Shown here piece after piece: positions 24,137 through 33,738 of a stretch of DNA of 39,007 bases. The first letter of the stretch is position 1, and each line of letters begins with the position of its first letter. The stretch is from a virus. Under the pieces are notes generated by a model. The model saw only the letters and a program-made list of their open reading frames with translations, made no database searches and was not told the origin of the DNA. Position numbers and translations under genes: made by a program. The DNA lies in IMG/VR virus record IMGVR_UViG_3300020472_002467, positions 1-39,007 of that record, one strand, 5' to 3'.

Positions 24137-24601
24137 ATGGGTAAGATATGGGGAAGATCATCCAAAGGCTCTCCAATAAAGAGAACCTTTGATAACATCA
24201 TCGATAACTATGGACATAAAGTTCTATACAGACGATATAATGTAGGAGTAGAAAGTAAGTATTATGATGCTGCTACAGGAGATAGTCAGGGTGGAGCTAA
24301 GTGGACATTTACCGATGAAGTAATTGAAGTTCGCCATGATCCTATGTCTGTAAGAGGAGCGGTAGGGACAACGATACAAGATTCTAAGATGTATGCGAAG
24401 AGTAACGTTAGACCTAAACGAGGGGATGTTATAATTGAATTAGATTATGATTTAATTGATGATGAACCTAGCGAATCCGACTTGTACTATGCGCCTCATA
24501 GAGAAGCTTTTGAAATCACAGAAGTTGATATCAAAAGAGGCTTTAAGGGCAAGACAGAATTTTATTTACTGAGAGTGGTACCTCACTTAGGAGATTACTA
24601 G
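24137..24601 (+). CDS. Neck / head-closure-like protein, 154 aa
   Basis: Beta-rich with a conserved-looking RPKRGDVIIELDY segment near 95-107 and a final EFYLLRVVPHLGDY strand. Head-completion and stopper proteins often have a similar 'P..GD.i..' turn. It begins two bases after the previous stop, and its stop overlaps the GTG of the next gene. The assignment rests on position and this local pattern. Confidence 0.5.
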   Translation: MGKIWGRSSKGSPIKRTFDNIIDNYGHKVLYRRYNVGVESKYYDAATGDSQGGAKWTFTDEVIEVRHDPMSVRGAVGTTIQDSKMYAKSNVRPKRGDVIIELDYDLIDDEPSESDLYYAPHREAFEITEVDIKRGFKGKTEFYLLRVVPHLGDY

Positions 24602-25272
24602 TGGCAAACACAAACAACGATACAGTTGAAATAACTTTATATAATGACGGTGTCAGTGGAGCTTCAATGCCTCTTACCATTAATGGTGAAAGCATAGTTG
24701 GAAACGCTGGTCCACTGGAATACATAAGGAAACTTGAAATAGGATTACATTCGCTTAAGCCAAACCTGCAGTTTAGCGCGGCGTATCCAGAGTGGGTGAT
24801 TAATAAAGAATCAACCATGCAAGTTGAAAACGGTATTGTTTGGAGTGTTAATAGAATGCTACCAGTAAACTTAGGAGGTAAACCACTTAATAATCCTGAG
24901 GCTGGAACTAGAGAAGTTAAACCTCGTTTAAGAGAAGATATTATGCTAGACGATGGAACAGCTTTACGAGTATTAGCTCAGAGATTTACAGTTTTTTATC
25001 AATTTGATATTTTTGCTAAAAATGCAAATGATGCGGAAGAACTAGCAGATTGGTTTCAGTTTGCTTTTATGGATCATTTTGGTGGTTTATTTGGATCCCA
25101 TTATACTGTGTTTAGGCAGAGATCGAAAGATAAAGATGTAGAGGAATTAAATCAATCCTTTAATGTTAGAAGCATTGAGTATACGGTTGACCTAGAAAGA
25201 TATACAGCAATTCCTCAAAGTTTAATAGATATCATAACTTTCAAGGTCAATACTGACAAGAATAAAACATAA
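24601..25272 (+). CDS. Neck or tail-completion-like protein, 223 aa
   Basis: A GTG start overlaps the previous stop (TAGTG). The protein is mixed alpha/beta, with aromatics clustered around 140-185 (FTVFYQFDIFAKN, ADWFQFAFMDHFGG). It lies directly upstream of the tail sheath, where tail terminator or neck proteins are encoded in many myoviruses. The 'F.D..f.........' arrangement is suggestive, but I cannot confirm a family. Confidence 0.5.
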   Translation: MANTNNDTVEITLYNDGVSGASMPLTINGESIVGNAGPLEYIRKLEIGLHSLKPNLQFSAAYPEWVINKESTMQVENGIVWSVNRMLPVNLGGKPLNNPEAGTREVKPRLREDIMLDDGTALRVLAQRFTVFYQFDIFAKNANDAEELADWFQFAFMDHFGGLFGSHYTVFRQRSKDKDVEELNQSFNVRSIEYTVDLERYTAIPQSLIDIITFKVNTDKNKT

Positions 25273-25325
25273 CCTAGAGTTATATTTTTTTAAAAAATGA
25301 ATAATAAATATGGAGATTAATTCAA

Positions 25326-27692
25326 ATGGCAACCCCAAAAGTAACTAGAACGCTGTTCGACAATAATCTTGATCGAACAACTCCACAGGGACCACAGAAT
25401 CGAAGTGTCGTAATACTCGGTACTGGAACTGATGGTCCTATGTACGAAGCAGTTAAAGTTACCTCAAGTGCAGATGCATCCGATGTGTTTGGTGCTTTTG
25501 GTGATGGTACACTGGTTCGTGGTATTAAAGAATGTTTTGATGCTCAGGTCGGTTCTCAAGCTGCTCCAGACGTCTGGGGTATGAGAATCGGAGGAAACAA
25601 ATCAGGTAGAGCTTCAATGAATCTAGCAGATAGTAATAGTGATACTGTTTTAGCTGTAGAAGCGCTTTATGATGGAAGCACATACAATGGTGTTTTTATG
25701 AAAAAAGCATTGGATACACAAGCTAACGCTCAGATGATTTTCTTATGGAATCCAAAAACTCAATTGTTTTCTAAATTCTCACCAGACCTAAATGTAAATG
25801 ATTTAGCAGCTGCTATTAATTCAGATCCCAATGCAAGTTCAGTCGTATACGCTACAGCACAAGACTTCAATGATTCTTTCGAAGTAGCAATTCAAACATC
25901 GACTTCTGAAGGATCGCATAGTGGAAGTGATATTAGAATACAATTAGCTAATCATTCACAAGAAATAGCAGGAAATGGTATCGAATCTATAGATAGTATC
26001 TACAGCATTAGTGATAGTGCAGACGTAACTTTACCGGCTAATAGTCAAACATTAACACCTGGCACCTTTATAGGCGCTACCGGTGATGGTGTTTGGGACG
26101 GTATTGTAGGAGAGACAGGTACATTAGCTGCAAGTGAAGCACTAAGTAATGGTGCATTTACTGTAGTAGACGGTGACCCTGACTTTGATATAGCTGAAAC
26201 ATTAAGTGCAACTGAGAATGAGCTGATTGCAGATGATGCTCAAAAATCAGTATCATTAATTTTTGTTAAAGATGATGCTACAGAAGTAACTTATACAATA
26301 GATATTGCTATCTCTGGTACATCAGTAACAGGTCAGCTAACTAACACACTATTAATAGCTGGTGGTTTAGCTGCTAATGATGTAGTTACTAGTGCTAGAA
26401 TAGAATGGACAGAAACTATAAGTGACTTTGCATATAATTCATCACCAGGTAGTGCTAAGCAATATAAAATAAATGATGCTGGAACAGCAATAGAGTTTGG
26501 CGCAACTATGCCTTACGCATTAACACTAAAATATCATCTTAAAAAATACTATGAAATAGGATCAAACGCAACTGTAAATGATTCTGTTTCTGGTGATTTT
26601 TCTATAGTTGATACCACAATGACTTCAACTAATAATACTGGTACTGGTAGTACTGAAATGTTTTATTTCGGACTAGAGTATCAAAATATTGGTGATGATC
26701 CAGCCTGGGGCTCTACAGAGCAGCCTTTCAGTTTGGGTGGTGGTGCTAATGGAGCTGTTCTAACTAATTCAGACTTAGTAGGAACACTGGATGAAGCATA
26801 CGAAAACTTTGTATCAGACTTTTTTGATATAATGTGTGTAGTGGATCTAACAATGGATGCAAAACTTGCCTCTGGAGCATATGCTGGCTTTGGTCAACAG
26901 ATGTCTACTTTCCTAGATGGATTTAATGGAGAGATGATTGGCTTAATTGGTTTTGAACCATTAGTTGGAACTGGAGTAGGTGGAAGAGTATTAAGGCAAA
27001 ATGTTAAGGACAGGATAACCTGGTTAACATCCCCTAATTCTTCACCATCTCCTGGAAATATAGCAGCAGTTTTATCTGACTTCCATCAACCGTTTATGTA
27101 TGCGGTAGATATAGAAGGGATTTTCTCATCTAATGGAGTAAGATATACAGCTATTTCTACAGCAGCTGTAGCAGGTTTAATAGCCGCTATGCCTACTGAG
27201 GAAGCTATATTCCGTTTCACTGTACCAGGTGTAGCAGGAATGAGATACAGATATACTGAAATAGATCAGATTACAGGTTCTAGACAAATAGACCTATTAT
27301 CTGATGCTAGGATTGCAACAGGTATGATTGACGGTGGTGTAAAAATCACTGAGTCAAGAACCTTAGCTAAGCCCGGATCTGATTTTGAAAACTTAATGAC
27401 AGTATTAATACTTCAAGAAGTTTTACAAATATGCAGAACTGTAGCTAAAGACTTTATAGGTAAAGTATCTAGCGACCCTCTTATTCAAGCTTTCCAAAGT
27501 AATTTGGATAAGCAATTAGGAGATGCGTTAGTACCTAGAGTCTTAAGAGGTTTTAAAGCACCTATTACAATGACTCCTGGCGAAAGAGTATTGGGACAGA
27601 TTACTATCCCTCTTACTTTAAGCCCTCAATTTGAGATTAGAGATGTACACTATAATGTACAATTAACTGCCGAAGATGTAACTTCAGCTTAG
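25326..27692 (+). CDS. Contractile tail sheath protein
   Basis: The 788-residue protein has an N-terminus with RSVVILGTGTDGPMYEAVKV and SSADASDVFGAFGDGTLVRGIKECFDAQ, the standard start of sheath proteins. Its C-terminal part includes DFENLMTVLILQEVLQICRTVAKDFIGK and ends in strands (FEIRDVHYNVQLTAE) that interlock subunits. The middle, about 180-490, is Thr/Ser/Ala-rich and probably an inserted surface domain, making it longer than T4 gp18 (659 residues). The protein forms the sheath that contracts to drive the tube into the host. GGAG precedes the start. Confidence 0.93.
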   Translation: MATPKVTRTLFDNNLDRTTPQGPQNRSVVILGTGTDGPMYEAVKVTSSADASDVFGAFGDGTLVRGIKECFDAQVGSQAAPDVWGMRIGGNKSGRASMNLADSNSDTVLAVEALYDGSTYNGVFMKKALDTQANAQMIFLWNPKTQLFSKFSPDLNVNDLAAAINSDPNASSVVYATAQDFNDSFEVAIQTSTSEGSHSGSDIRIQLANHSQEIAGNGIESIDSIYSISDSADVTLPANSQTLTPGTFIGATGDGVWDGIVGETGTLAASEALSNGAFTVVDGDPDFDIAETLSATENELIADDAQKSVSLIFVKDDATEVTYTIDIAISGTSVTGQLTNTLLIAGGLAANDVVTSARIEWTETISDFAYNSSPGSAKQYKINDAGTAIEFGATMPYALTLKYHLKKYYEIGSNATVNDSVSGDFSIVDTTMTSTNNTGTGSTEMFYFGLEYQNIGDDPAWGSTEQPFSLGGGANGAVLTNSDLVGTLDEAYENFVSDFFDIMCVVDLTMDAKLASGAYAGFGQQMSTFLDGFNGEMIGLIGFEPLVGTGVGGRVLRQNVKDRITWLTSPNSSPSPGNIAAVLSDFHQPFMYAVDIEGIFSSNGVRYTAISTAAVAGLIAAMPTEEAIFRFTVPGVAGMRYRYTEIDQITGSRQIDLLSDARIATGMIDGGVKITESRTLAKPGSDFENLMTVLILQEVLQICRTVAKDFIGKVSSDPLIQAFQSNLDKQLGDALVPRVLRGFKAPITMTPGERVLGQITIPLTLSPQFEIRDVHYNVQLTAEDVTSA

Positions 27693-27759
27693 TGTAAGTG
27701 TGACATATCTAATATGAGTTGACTAGGAGCTAACTGCCTCTGAGTAGTCCTTATACTTT

Positions 27760-27793
27760 AAGAACCCTGTCAATGATGGGGTTCTTTTATTTT
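27760..27793 (+). terminator. Rho-independent terminator after the tail sheath
   Basis: Stem AAGAACCC / GGGTTCTT with an 11-base loop, followed by TTTTATTTT. An ATG at 27773 lies inside the loop, so it is unlikely to be used to start the tube gene. Confidence 0.8.
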
Positions 27794-27805
27794 GGAGAAA
27801 TTGAC

Positions 27806-28399
27806 ATGTCATTTAAATCAAACGTTGATACAAACCCAGGATTAGTTACTACTTTTGCTGGATCAGATATAAAAACGGTGTTTGGTAACGTAGAGATCGG
27901 CAATCTTCAAGGTATTTCATGGTCCATAAACAGAGAGGTTCGTCCTATATTTGTTTGTGGTGATCCTAACGCATTAGCTTATTCTAAGAATAAGCGTGGT
28001 GTAGCTGGATCAATTGTTATGACTTGCTTTGATAGAGCCGCACTCCGTGATATAATGGAGCTTTCTTCAGTACATCGTACTGATCAAAGTTTTGTTCCCG
28101 GCGTAACTCAGACAGCAAATGGGACGGGAAGTCCTTTTGGTGAAGATACTAGGGTAGCTATATACTCTGATGAAATTCCACCATTCGATATTACTTTATA
28201 TGGTAAGAACGAATTTGGAAAACAAATGGTTATGAGAATTTTTGACGTAACTATTATATCAGAAGGTGCTGGTATCTCTATTGATGATGGTATTCAAGAG
28301 GCTCAATTCACTTATGTTGCAAGACATATTGATGATTGGAGATCTGTTGAAGGACCTGCAGGTGCTGCTGAGAATAGCATTGTTACTACAATCACTTAA
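27806..28399 (+). CDS. Tail tube protein
   Basis: I start it at 27806 (MSFKSNVDT), because GGAG sits 10-13 bases upstream and the earlier ATG falls in the terminator. The 197 residues follow a tube-fold order: a loop with GISWSINREVRPIFV (the ring loop), a GVAGSIVMTCFDRAAL strand pair, a PPFDITLYGKNEFG strand and a C-terminal FTYVARHIDDW strand. It lies right after the sheath, as in other myoviruses. Related domains occur in three further proteins downstream, so this one is the likely main tube subunit. Confidence 0.82.
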   Translation: MSFKSNVDTNPGLVTTFAGSDIKTVFGNVEIGNLQGISWSINREVRPIFVCGDPNALAYSKNKRGVAGSIVMTCFDRAALRDIMELSSVHRTDQSFVPGVTQTANGTGSPFGEDTRVAIYSDEIPPFDITLYGKNEFGKQMVMRIFDVTIISEGAGISIDDGIQEAQFTYVARHIDDWRSVEGPAGAAENSIVTTIT

Positions 28400-28411
28400 G
28401 ATAAAAATAAT

Positions 28412-28442
28412 ACTAGAGGGTAATATAAACCTACCCTCTAGT
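28412..28442. other. Perfect 11-base-pair hairpin between tube and giant gene
   Basis: ACTAGAGGGTA / TACCCTCTAGT with a 9-base loop. There is no T-run after it on the plus strand, but the complementary strand has TATTATTTTTA next to it. It may be a processing or stability element, or a terminator for the other strand. Confidence 0.45.
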
Positions 28443-28460
28443 AGCACTTATGGAGTATAG

Positions 28461-31400
28461 ATGGCTAATCCTAATGAAATTATAGATCCGCAAACGCAAG
28501 AGAACTTAAAGAATCAGCAGGCTGAAGCTGATGAAAGAGCGAGTAAGAATTTCAATGTCGGTGGAGGTGGTGCAGCTGGTGAATTAGATACTGGCACATT
28601 TGGACAGACATATACCCCTGCTCCTCCTAATACAAATATTGCTTATTCAGGATCTGACTGTAAAGCTTTTATAGTTACTTATGGACAAGTAGCTAAAGAC
28701 TCCTTCATCCCACTTAAAAATTTATCTGCAATCAGTTATTCTATTCACCGAGATAAAGCACCTGTACGTAGTCTAGGACATTATGTAGCCACGGATTATA
28801 CTAAGGGTACTAGAACAGTAGCAGGAAGTATTGTTATTGTTAATTTTGATAGAGCTGCTTTCTTTGAATTAGTTAGTGGAGTAGATATTTATGGTGCTGC
28901 AGGAAAGAATATAGAAGTAGCAGATAACATTCCAGCTTTTGATATTATGCTGGCTTTCTCAGAGGAAAATAAGGGAAGGCATAGTTCACTGTGGACTAAT
29001 GGAGCAATAGGACCACCTAAGCCGGATAAGGCTGCAGACTTTTCATATATGTGGATTCGTAATGTACATTTTGTAGATGAAGGATCAGTAACAGGTACAG
29101 AGGAAGCTTACCTGGAAACTACTTTTCAATACGTAGCGGAACATGTGGAATACTTAACACCTAATAATGTGAATATTGGAACCTCACCTGTAGCAAATAT
29201 TGCTAGTACAGTTGGAGGAAGTCCAAGTACTACGCCCTATACACGAGCTCTGCCTCATAGGCACTATGAAGATCAGAGAGATGAATTAGCTAATTGGGAT
29301 ACTGGACAAAAGCAAATGGATTTGGTGTTTGATAGAGATGAGGTTGGGCAATTTAATGCTAGCTTTGATTATAGTATATCCTCAGAGTCTAACGCAGACG
29401 CTATTAAAACTGCTGGATCGGATCCCCACGAATGGGTAAGACCAGATACTAATTTAATATTTGTGGATGCTGATGTACCTACACATCTATTAGGAGCAAT
29501 GTCCTCTATTAATGACTTAACAGTGACAGGGACGCCTCAAGGAACAGGAGCTGAACATGTTAATATAGAATTTGAAAGCTTCCATCCAGATGCAGATATA
29601 ACTAATAATAATATTATTCATATTACTAATGCACATTTATTTCATGACTATGATAGGAATTGCTGGCAAAAATTATGGGGCCTAGAAAAGCCTCCTGTGT
29701 TTGGAAATAAATTTCAGAATGATCTACATAATGTTGCAAAGGCCAAATATGAAGAATTTGAAGAAACTCTAGTATATGATGGAGCGGTTATGACTCCTGG
29801 TGTCGTTGATTTTACTCTAACTGGAGAAGTTGATAATGGTGCTATTGTAGGTTTTTCTAATGACGTAGATGATCATTTTAAAGCAATTAGTTCTGTAAAA
29901 GAGCATTCAGTTGTTTTAAGTGCGGGTTTAAATCCTGGTGATCCCGGCATAGCCTCAGTAACTATTGATGAAGCTGATGTGCAAGAGACTCTAACTGAAA
30001 CGTTTGAAATAGACTTAGAGCCACTTATAGATCAATACACTATCTCTAGGTCCTATATTAATAACGGGTTTGATAGAATAGATGTAGATGTTTGGATTAA
30101 CCAAACTGATCTGCAACCATCCTCTTTAGGTACTGGTGCTGCAATGATGCCTAATAGAGCAGATTTAGAAGATCTTCAAGGATCAACAACAGGACCAGAT
30201 ATCAATCAATTACAATTTAAATGGTTTGAATTTTACTCTACCCCGCAAGTAGCGCCTGATCATTGTGATAATGCAGGATACGCTGATGCGGTCACATGTG
30301 GCGCAGCAGGAGCAGCGTGGGTAACTGGAGCACAAACCACTGGTAAGTTTACTATATCAGTACCTCCAACACCGTTAATAGATAAACAAGTATCATCAAC
30401 TAGATCAGGACCAGGTATACTTGGAGCTAATAAACAATTTCAAGCAGATAAAACAACAGCAGGAGAAGACGTAATTGCAACCTCCTTAGTTACAAGTGGT
30501 CCGTCCGTAAATAGAGATCAAGTAGTACTACAAGTAGATTCTCCTACTGGAATGGACCTATCTGGCTTTTTTACTTTAAGTAAACATGAGGATGTTGTAG
30601 ACTCGGAAGGAGTACTCGTCTCTACTGATATTGAAATATCAGGATATGCTCAGGCTATTCCTGGAAGTGATTTACACCTTGTACCTCCTACGTCAGTGAC
30701 AACAGAGTATACACAAAATATTGGTACATACACTTATACATCAACATCTGACATACAGGACTTTGCTTTTGTTCCTCCTGCAGACACTCATCAAATCTCT
30801 AGTTTTGATCAACTAGATTGGGACTGGACAGATACTACATATTTCCATACTGATTTATTACCCAATATAGGTTATAGCCATAATCATCAAGTGGGTTCAA
30901 ATAACTTTCAAATTAGTGGAGCCAGACAATGGACATATAAATCAGTTACAAAACAGCTTAGTGGGTTCACTAGCCAGTTTGCAGTATTAACAGATACCGT
31001 TCCTCTAGTGTCTTTCTATCAAGATAAATATCAGTTTAAATCACAAGGACAAAACAACAGTGTATATGTTAGAATTAAAACACAAGATGGAATTGATGTA
31101 GCACAAGGTTTAATGCCTATAAGTTGGGATGCCAGCGGCGCTGTAGTAAATTTAAGTTCGTTTGGAGTTCCTAGTACTGGTGGTATTTTTACTATAACTG
31201 ATTTTAATACTGCTCCATGGCAGTCATATCAAGCATACTCAGTTGAAATACAATATGAATATAAGTATGTTGGAGATATACCTATAGGTATTCAATATAC
31301 TGCTGTAGATCCTACTCCGTTGTCGGTTACAGCAACTTTAGATAATAATGGAGCAGATACTGCTAGTGCTAGAGTTATAGATGAGAGTAGTATAGAAGTC

Positions 31401-33500
31401 ATTGTTGTTCAATCAGATGGTACGAGTAATACTAGCTTTACTACAGTTTTTGACGCAGATACTAATCAGTTAACTATTAATGACTTGAATTCCCACTTAA
31501 TATCTGATATTAGAATAGACTACCTATTTGAGTATATAGGGCTATTCCCGACTACTGTCCACTACTTTAGTTTTGCAGATAATTCATTTGCTGACACGGT
31601 AATACTTGATCTAGGGCAAGATGAGCCTATAAACTTTAATAAGGAGCAAGATGTGTCACTATCTTGCGCAGATTCTTCAGCCCAGATAGAACCTACCCCT
31701 TTTGGGATAGTGATAGGAGATCCTATTTTAAATACCACAACTAACAATTGGGAAGTCACGGTGTCAGAGATACCTGGAATGGTAATACATGATTCACATG
31801 ATGGATGGCTTGCTTCGTTATGGAATGGAATCTTTGGTGATCCTGGGATGCCAGAAGGAAACATTCTTATTAATATTAATTATAAAGTTTGGGATAGTAC
31901 TACAGCGGATCAACAAGTTCAAATTACATATGATGGATTAAAGGATAATCAGACTGGAACATGGGCATCTCACGATCAAGTAGCGGGTACTGCTCCATTA
32001 AATGGATTCACTGTAAGTAAAACTTATGAAGCAGATAAATATGAAAAAATTCAAATAATTAACCCAGGCTTATATACTGAAACACAAGGTACGTGTGATT
32101 GTAGTAATGCGCCAGATCCAAATGCATGTCCACCTGCTAGCCCTCCTCAGAATAGTTTTGATTGTGCAGCTGGAGGCGGTATTTGGGTAGCTGGATCAGG
32201 ACCTCCTGCGCATACTCCGCATGATGTAACTGGCTATCAACAGAATGTTACCCATGCTATGAACATAACAGAAATTACAGATTACGGTAATTTAAGTAGC
32301 CCTCCAACTGTAAGTTTTAATGTTGATGGAGTGTTAGGTATTATACCTGCTAAGAATATTTTAGATACAGGTTATTTTGCAGGTAACTATAAAGTTACTT
32401 TTGATTTAACATATGATGTACAAACTGGAGAACTTCCAATTGTATTTACTTACTTAAGAAAAACAGGAGATACATACCCAGCAATAGACAGCACGGTTAA
32501 CTTTGGATTTGAAGCTAGTGTACCTATCTTTACACATGATCCTACAGCTAATTTAGATGTTACGTTGGATATTATAGAAAAGGTTTACTTCTGTGGAAAT
32601 GATGGGGCTCTACCTGCAGAAGATTGTAGAAATGCTCCAGTAGATCCAGCTCCAGTAGAAGTTGAGGCTATTGTTCCGGTACACGATACGAACGGAGAAG
32701 CTTGCACAACAATTGATCCTAATGATCCTACTAAAAATACTCCTTCAGGCTGTAATCCAAATTATGGAGCAATTATTGGTCCGGATACTTTAAATGTTTC
32801 GAACCCATTACAAGCATATACACTACTAAAAGATCCTAATACGACGAGTGGATCCCCGTTTACTATCGAGTTTCCAACCGGTATTAATCCTCTTCCTGAC
32901 GCTCAAGGAGTACATCAGCCCCTAAACAAGGCTGCTGCTCCCACTTATAAAATAGATGTAGATTATAAAAAACTTGTATCTTATAATCCTCCTAGTGTGT
33001 ATGATACTCCTGGTTATCTTTTAACCGCAATATTAAATGTTACTAATTTTGATACATTTAAATTAGTTTTAGATATAGATAATAATAGCTTAAATTACTA
33101 TAGAGGATTAGGGGTATGTGAAGACACTCAGTACACTGTTATAGATGAGTGTATAGAAAATGATTTAGTTTGGACTGAAGATCCTAGTGAGGATATTGCA
33201 CTATGTGAAGCAGTAGGAGGAACATATGTAATGGAATCTCCTTTATTAGAAGATGAAATCATACAAGGTATATTAAAGCCAGCGGGTGTTTGCCAGTTAA
33301 GTACTAATTCAATAGACAGTTTGATAGCTGATCAAAAATTTGTACAGTTCAGCTTTATGCTTGTAGGACCAGGAACTACGGGACAAACTGATAGCGGTAA
33401 AAACATTTATAAGATATTTGAGTCATCAGAAAATTTTAATACTTTGGATAAGGCTGTAGAGGCCATGCAGCGACAATATGAAGAAGAGTTCGGAAAATAG
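28461..33500 (+). CDS. Giant tube-domain tail protein, 1679 aa
   Basis: Residues 55-235 repeat the tube layout of the gene just before: SAISYSIHRDKAPV, AGSIVIVNFDRAAFF, IPAFDIMLAFSEENKG and ETTFQYVAEHVEY. Residues 240-1679 are beta-rich, with at least three loosely repeated units ending in a Y.y.YvG..P..i.Y pattern (near 933, 1022 and 1318) and Gly/Thr/Pro linkers. Three Cys-Cys-Trp modules and one related Cys pair lie in this part. The fold plan suggests a tube-initiator, hub or decorated tube protein with surface domains for host binding or tail stabilisation. GGAG lies upstream of the ATG. Confidence 0.7.
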   Translation: MANPNEIIDPQTQENLKNQQAEADERASKNFNVGGGGAAGELDTGTFGQTYTPAPPNTNIAYSGSDCKAFIVTYGQVAKDSFIPLKNLSAISYSIHRDKAPVRSLGHYVATDYTKGTRTVAGSIVIVNFDRAAFFELVSGVDIYGAAGKNIEVADNIPAFDIMLAFSEENKGRHSSLWTNGAIGPPKPDKAADFSYMWIRNVHFVDEGSVTGTEEAYLETTFQYVAEHVEYLTPNNVNIGTSPVANIASTVGGSPSTTPYTRALPHRHYEDQRDELANWDTGQKQMDLVFDRDEVGQFNASFDYSISSESNADAIKTAGSDPHEWVRPDTNLIFVDADVPTHLLGAMSSINDLTVTGTPQGTGAEHVNIEFESFHPDADITNNNIIHITNAHLFHDYDRNCWQKLWGLEKPPVFGNKFQNDLHNVAKAKYEEFEETLVYDGAVMTPGVVDFTLTGEVDNGAIVGFSNDVDDHFKAISSVKEHSVVLSAGLNPGDPGIASVTIDEADVQETLTETFEIDLEPLIDQYTISRSYINNGFDRIDVDVWINQTDLQPSSLGTGAAMMPNRADLEDLQGSTTGPDINQLQFKWFEFYSTPQVAPDHCDNAGYADAVTCGAAGAAWVTGAQTTGKFTISVPPTPLIDKQVSSTRSGPGILGANKQFQADKTTAGEDVIATSLVTSGPSVNRDQVVLQVDSPTGMDLSGFFTLSKHEDVVDSEGVLVSTDIEISGYAQAIPGSDLHLVPPTSVTTEYTQNIGTYTYTSTSDIQDFAFVPPADTHQISSFDQLDWDWTDTTYFHTDLLPNIGYSHNHQVGSNNFQISGARQWTYKSVTKQLSGFTSQFAVLTDTVPLVSFYQDKYQFKSQGQNNSVYVRIKTQDGIDVAQGLMPISWDASGAVVNLSSFGVPSTGGIFTITDFNTAPWQSYQAYSVEIQYEYKYVGDIPIGIQYTAVDPTPLSVTATLDNNGADTASARVIDESSIEVIVVQSDGTSNTSFTTVFDADTNQLTINDLNSHLISDIRIDYLFEYIGLFPTTVHYFSFADNSFADTVILDLGQDEPINFNKEQDVSLSCADSSAQIEPTPFGIVIGDPILNTTTNNWEVTVSEIPGMVIHDSHDGWLASLWNGIFGDPGMPEGNILININYKVWDSTTADQQVQITYDGLKDNQTGTWASHDQVAGTAPLNGFTVSKTYEADKYEKIQIINPGLYTETQGTCDCSNAPDPNACPPASPPQNSFDCAAGGGIWVAGSGPPAHTPHDVTGYQQNVTHAMNITEITDYGNLSSPPTVSFNVDGVLGIIPAKNILDTGYFAGNYKVTFDLTYDVQTGELPIVFTYLRKTGDTYPAIDSTVNFGFEASVPIFTHDPTANLDVTLDIIEKVYFCGNDGALPAEDCRNAPVDPAPVEVEAIVPVHDTNGEACTTIDPNDPTKNTPSGCNPNYGAIIGPDTLNVSNPLQAYTLLKDPNTTSGSPFTIEFPTGINPLPDAQGVHQPLNKAAAPTYKIDVDYKKLVSYNPPSVYDTPGYLLTAILNVTNFDTFKLVLDIDNNSLNYYRGLGVCEDTQYTVIDECIENDLVWTEDPSEDIALCEAVGGTYVMESPLLEDEIIQGILKPAGVCQLSTNSIDSLIADQKFVQFSFMLVGPGTTGQTDSGKNIYKIFESSENFNTLDKAVEAMQRQYEEEFGK
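30264..30320 (+). repeat. Cys-Cys-Trp module, copy in the giant protein
   Basis: Encodes residues 602-620: Cys602, Cys613, Gly617 and Trp620 (CGAAGAAW). The flanking sequence is Ala/Gly-rich. Confidence 0.65.
32163..32186 (+). repeat. Cys-x6-Trp half-module preceded by a Cys cluster
   Basis: Encodes residues 1235-1242 (CAAGGGIW) of the giant protein. Additional Cys at 1212, 1214 and 1223 precede it (32094-32129). A Cys pair at 1378/1389 (32592-32627) has the usual spacing but lacks the Trp. Confidence 0.5.
33117..33227 (+). repeat. Tandem Cys-Cys-Trp module near the end of the giant protein
   Basis: Encodes Cys1553, Cys1564 and Trp1571, then Cys1582, Gly1586 and Tyr1589 (CEAVGGTY). This is a second core that keeps the spacing with Tyr in place of Trp. 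Confidence 0.6.
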
Positions 33501-33738
33501 TAAACCTATAGATATTATACATGGAGGCGATGGGCTTCCGGATTGGATGCAGTTTACTATTACTTTAAGTATGTTTGGGATGCTCTTATGGGTTCTTTAC
33601 CTACTCTTTCATCCCACCCTGTCACTAGATGAAAAGCATAGAGACTTATTAAATATTTTATTAGGAACCTTTATAGCTTCATTTGGAAAGGTTATAGATT
33701 TTTGGTTTAGACATTCTAAAAAAAAGGACAATAGATAA
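33478..33738 (+). CDS. Small membrane protein, holin-like
   Basis: The 86-residue protein has two hydrophobic helices (about 25-45 and 58-76). The second contains GTFIASFGKVIDFWF, recalling the 'G...A.f..vi.yWFG.S' end of small phage holins, and a basic tail (RHSKKKDNR) follows. A holin would pore the inner membrane for lysis, though lysis genes are usually not in the middle of a tail operon and no endolysin is near. It starts 23 bases inside the giant gene and has no strong ribosome site, so translation may be coupled. Confidence 0.55.
   Translation: MKKSSENSKPIDIIHGGDGLPDWMQFTITLSMFGMLLWVLYLLFHPTLSLDEKHRDLLNILLGTFIASFGKVIDFWFRHSKKKDNR

Noticed and set aside
27719-27757. TTGACT and TATACT upstream of the tail tube gene
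   Set aside because: They are 27 bases apart, and the -10-like box runs into the terminator stem.
27693-27760. Possible tRNA-like or small RNA fold in the sheath-tube gap
   Set aside because: Only one imperfect stem (GACTA/TAGTC) is visible, with no cloverleaf, TTC-like arm or CCA end.
27773-27805. Earlier ATG giving an 11-residue longer tube protein
   Set aside because: It lies in the loop of a strong terminator and lacks a ribosome site, while the ATG at 27806 has GGAG at a good distance.
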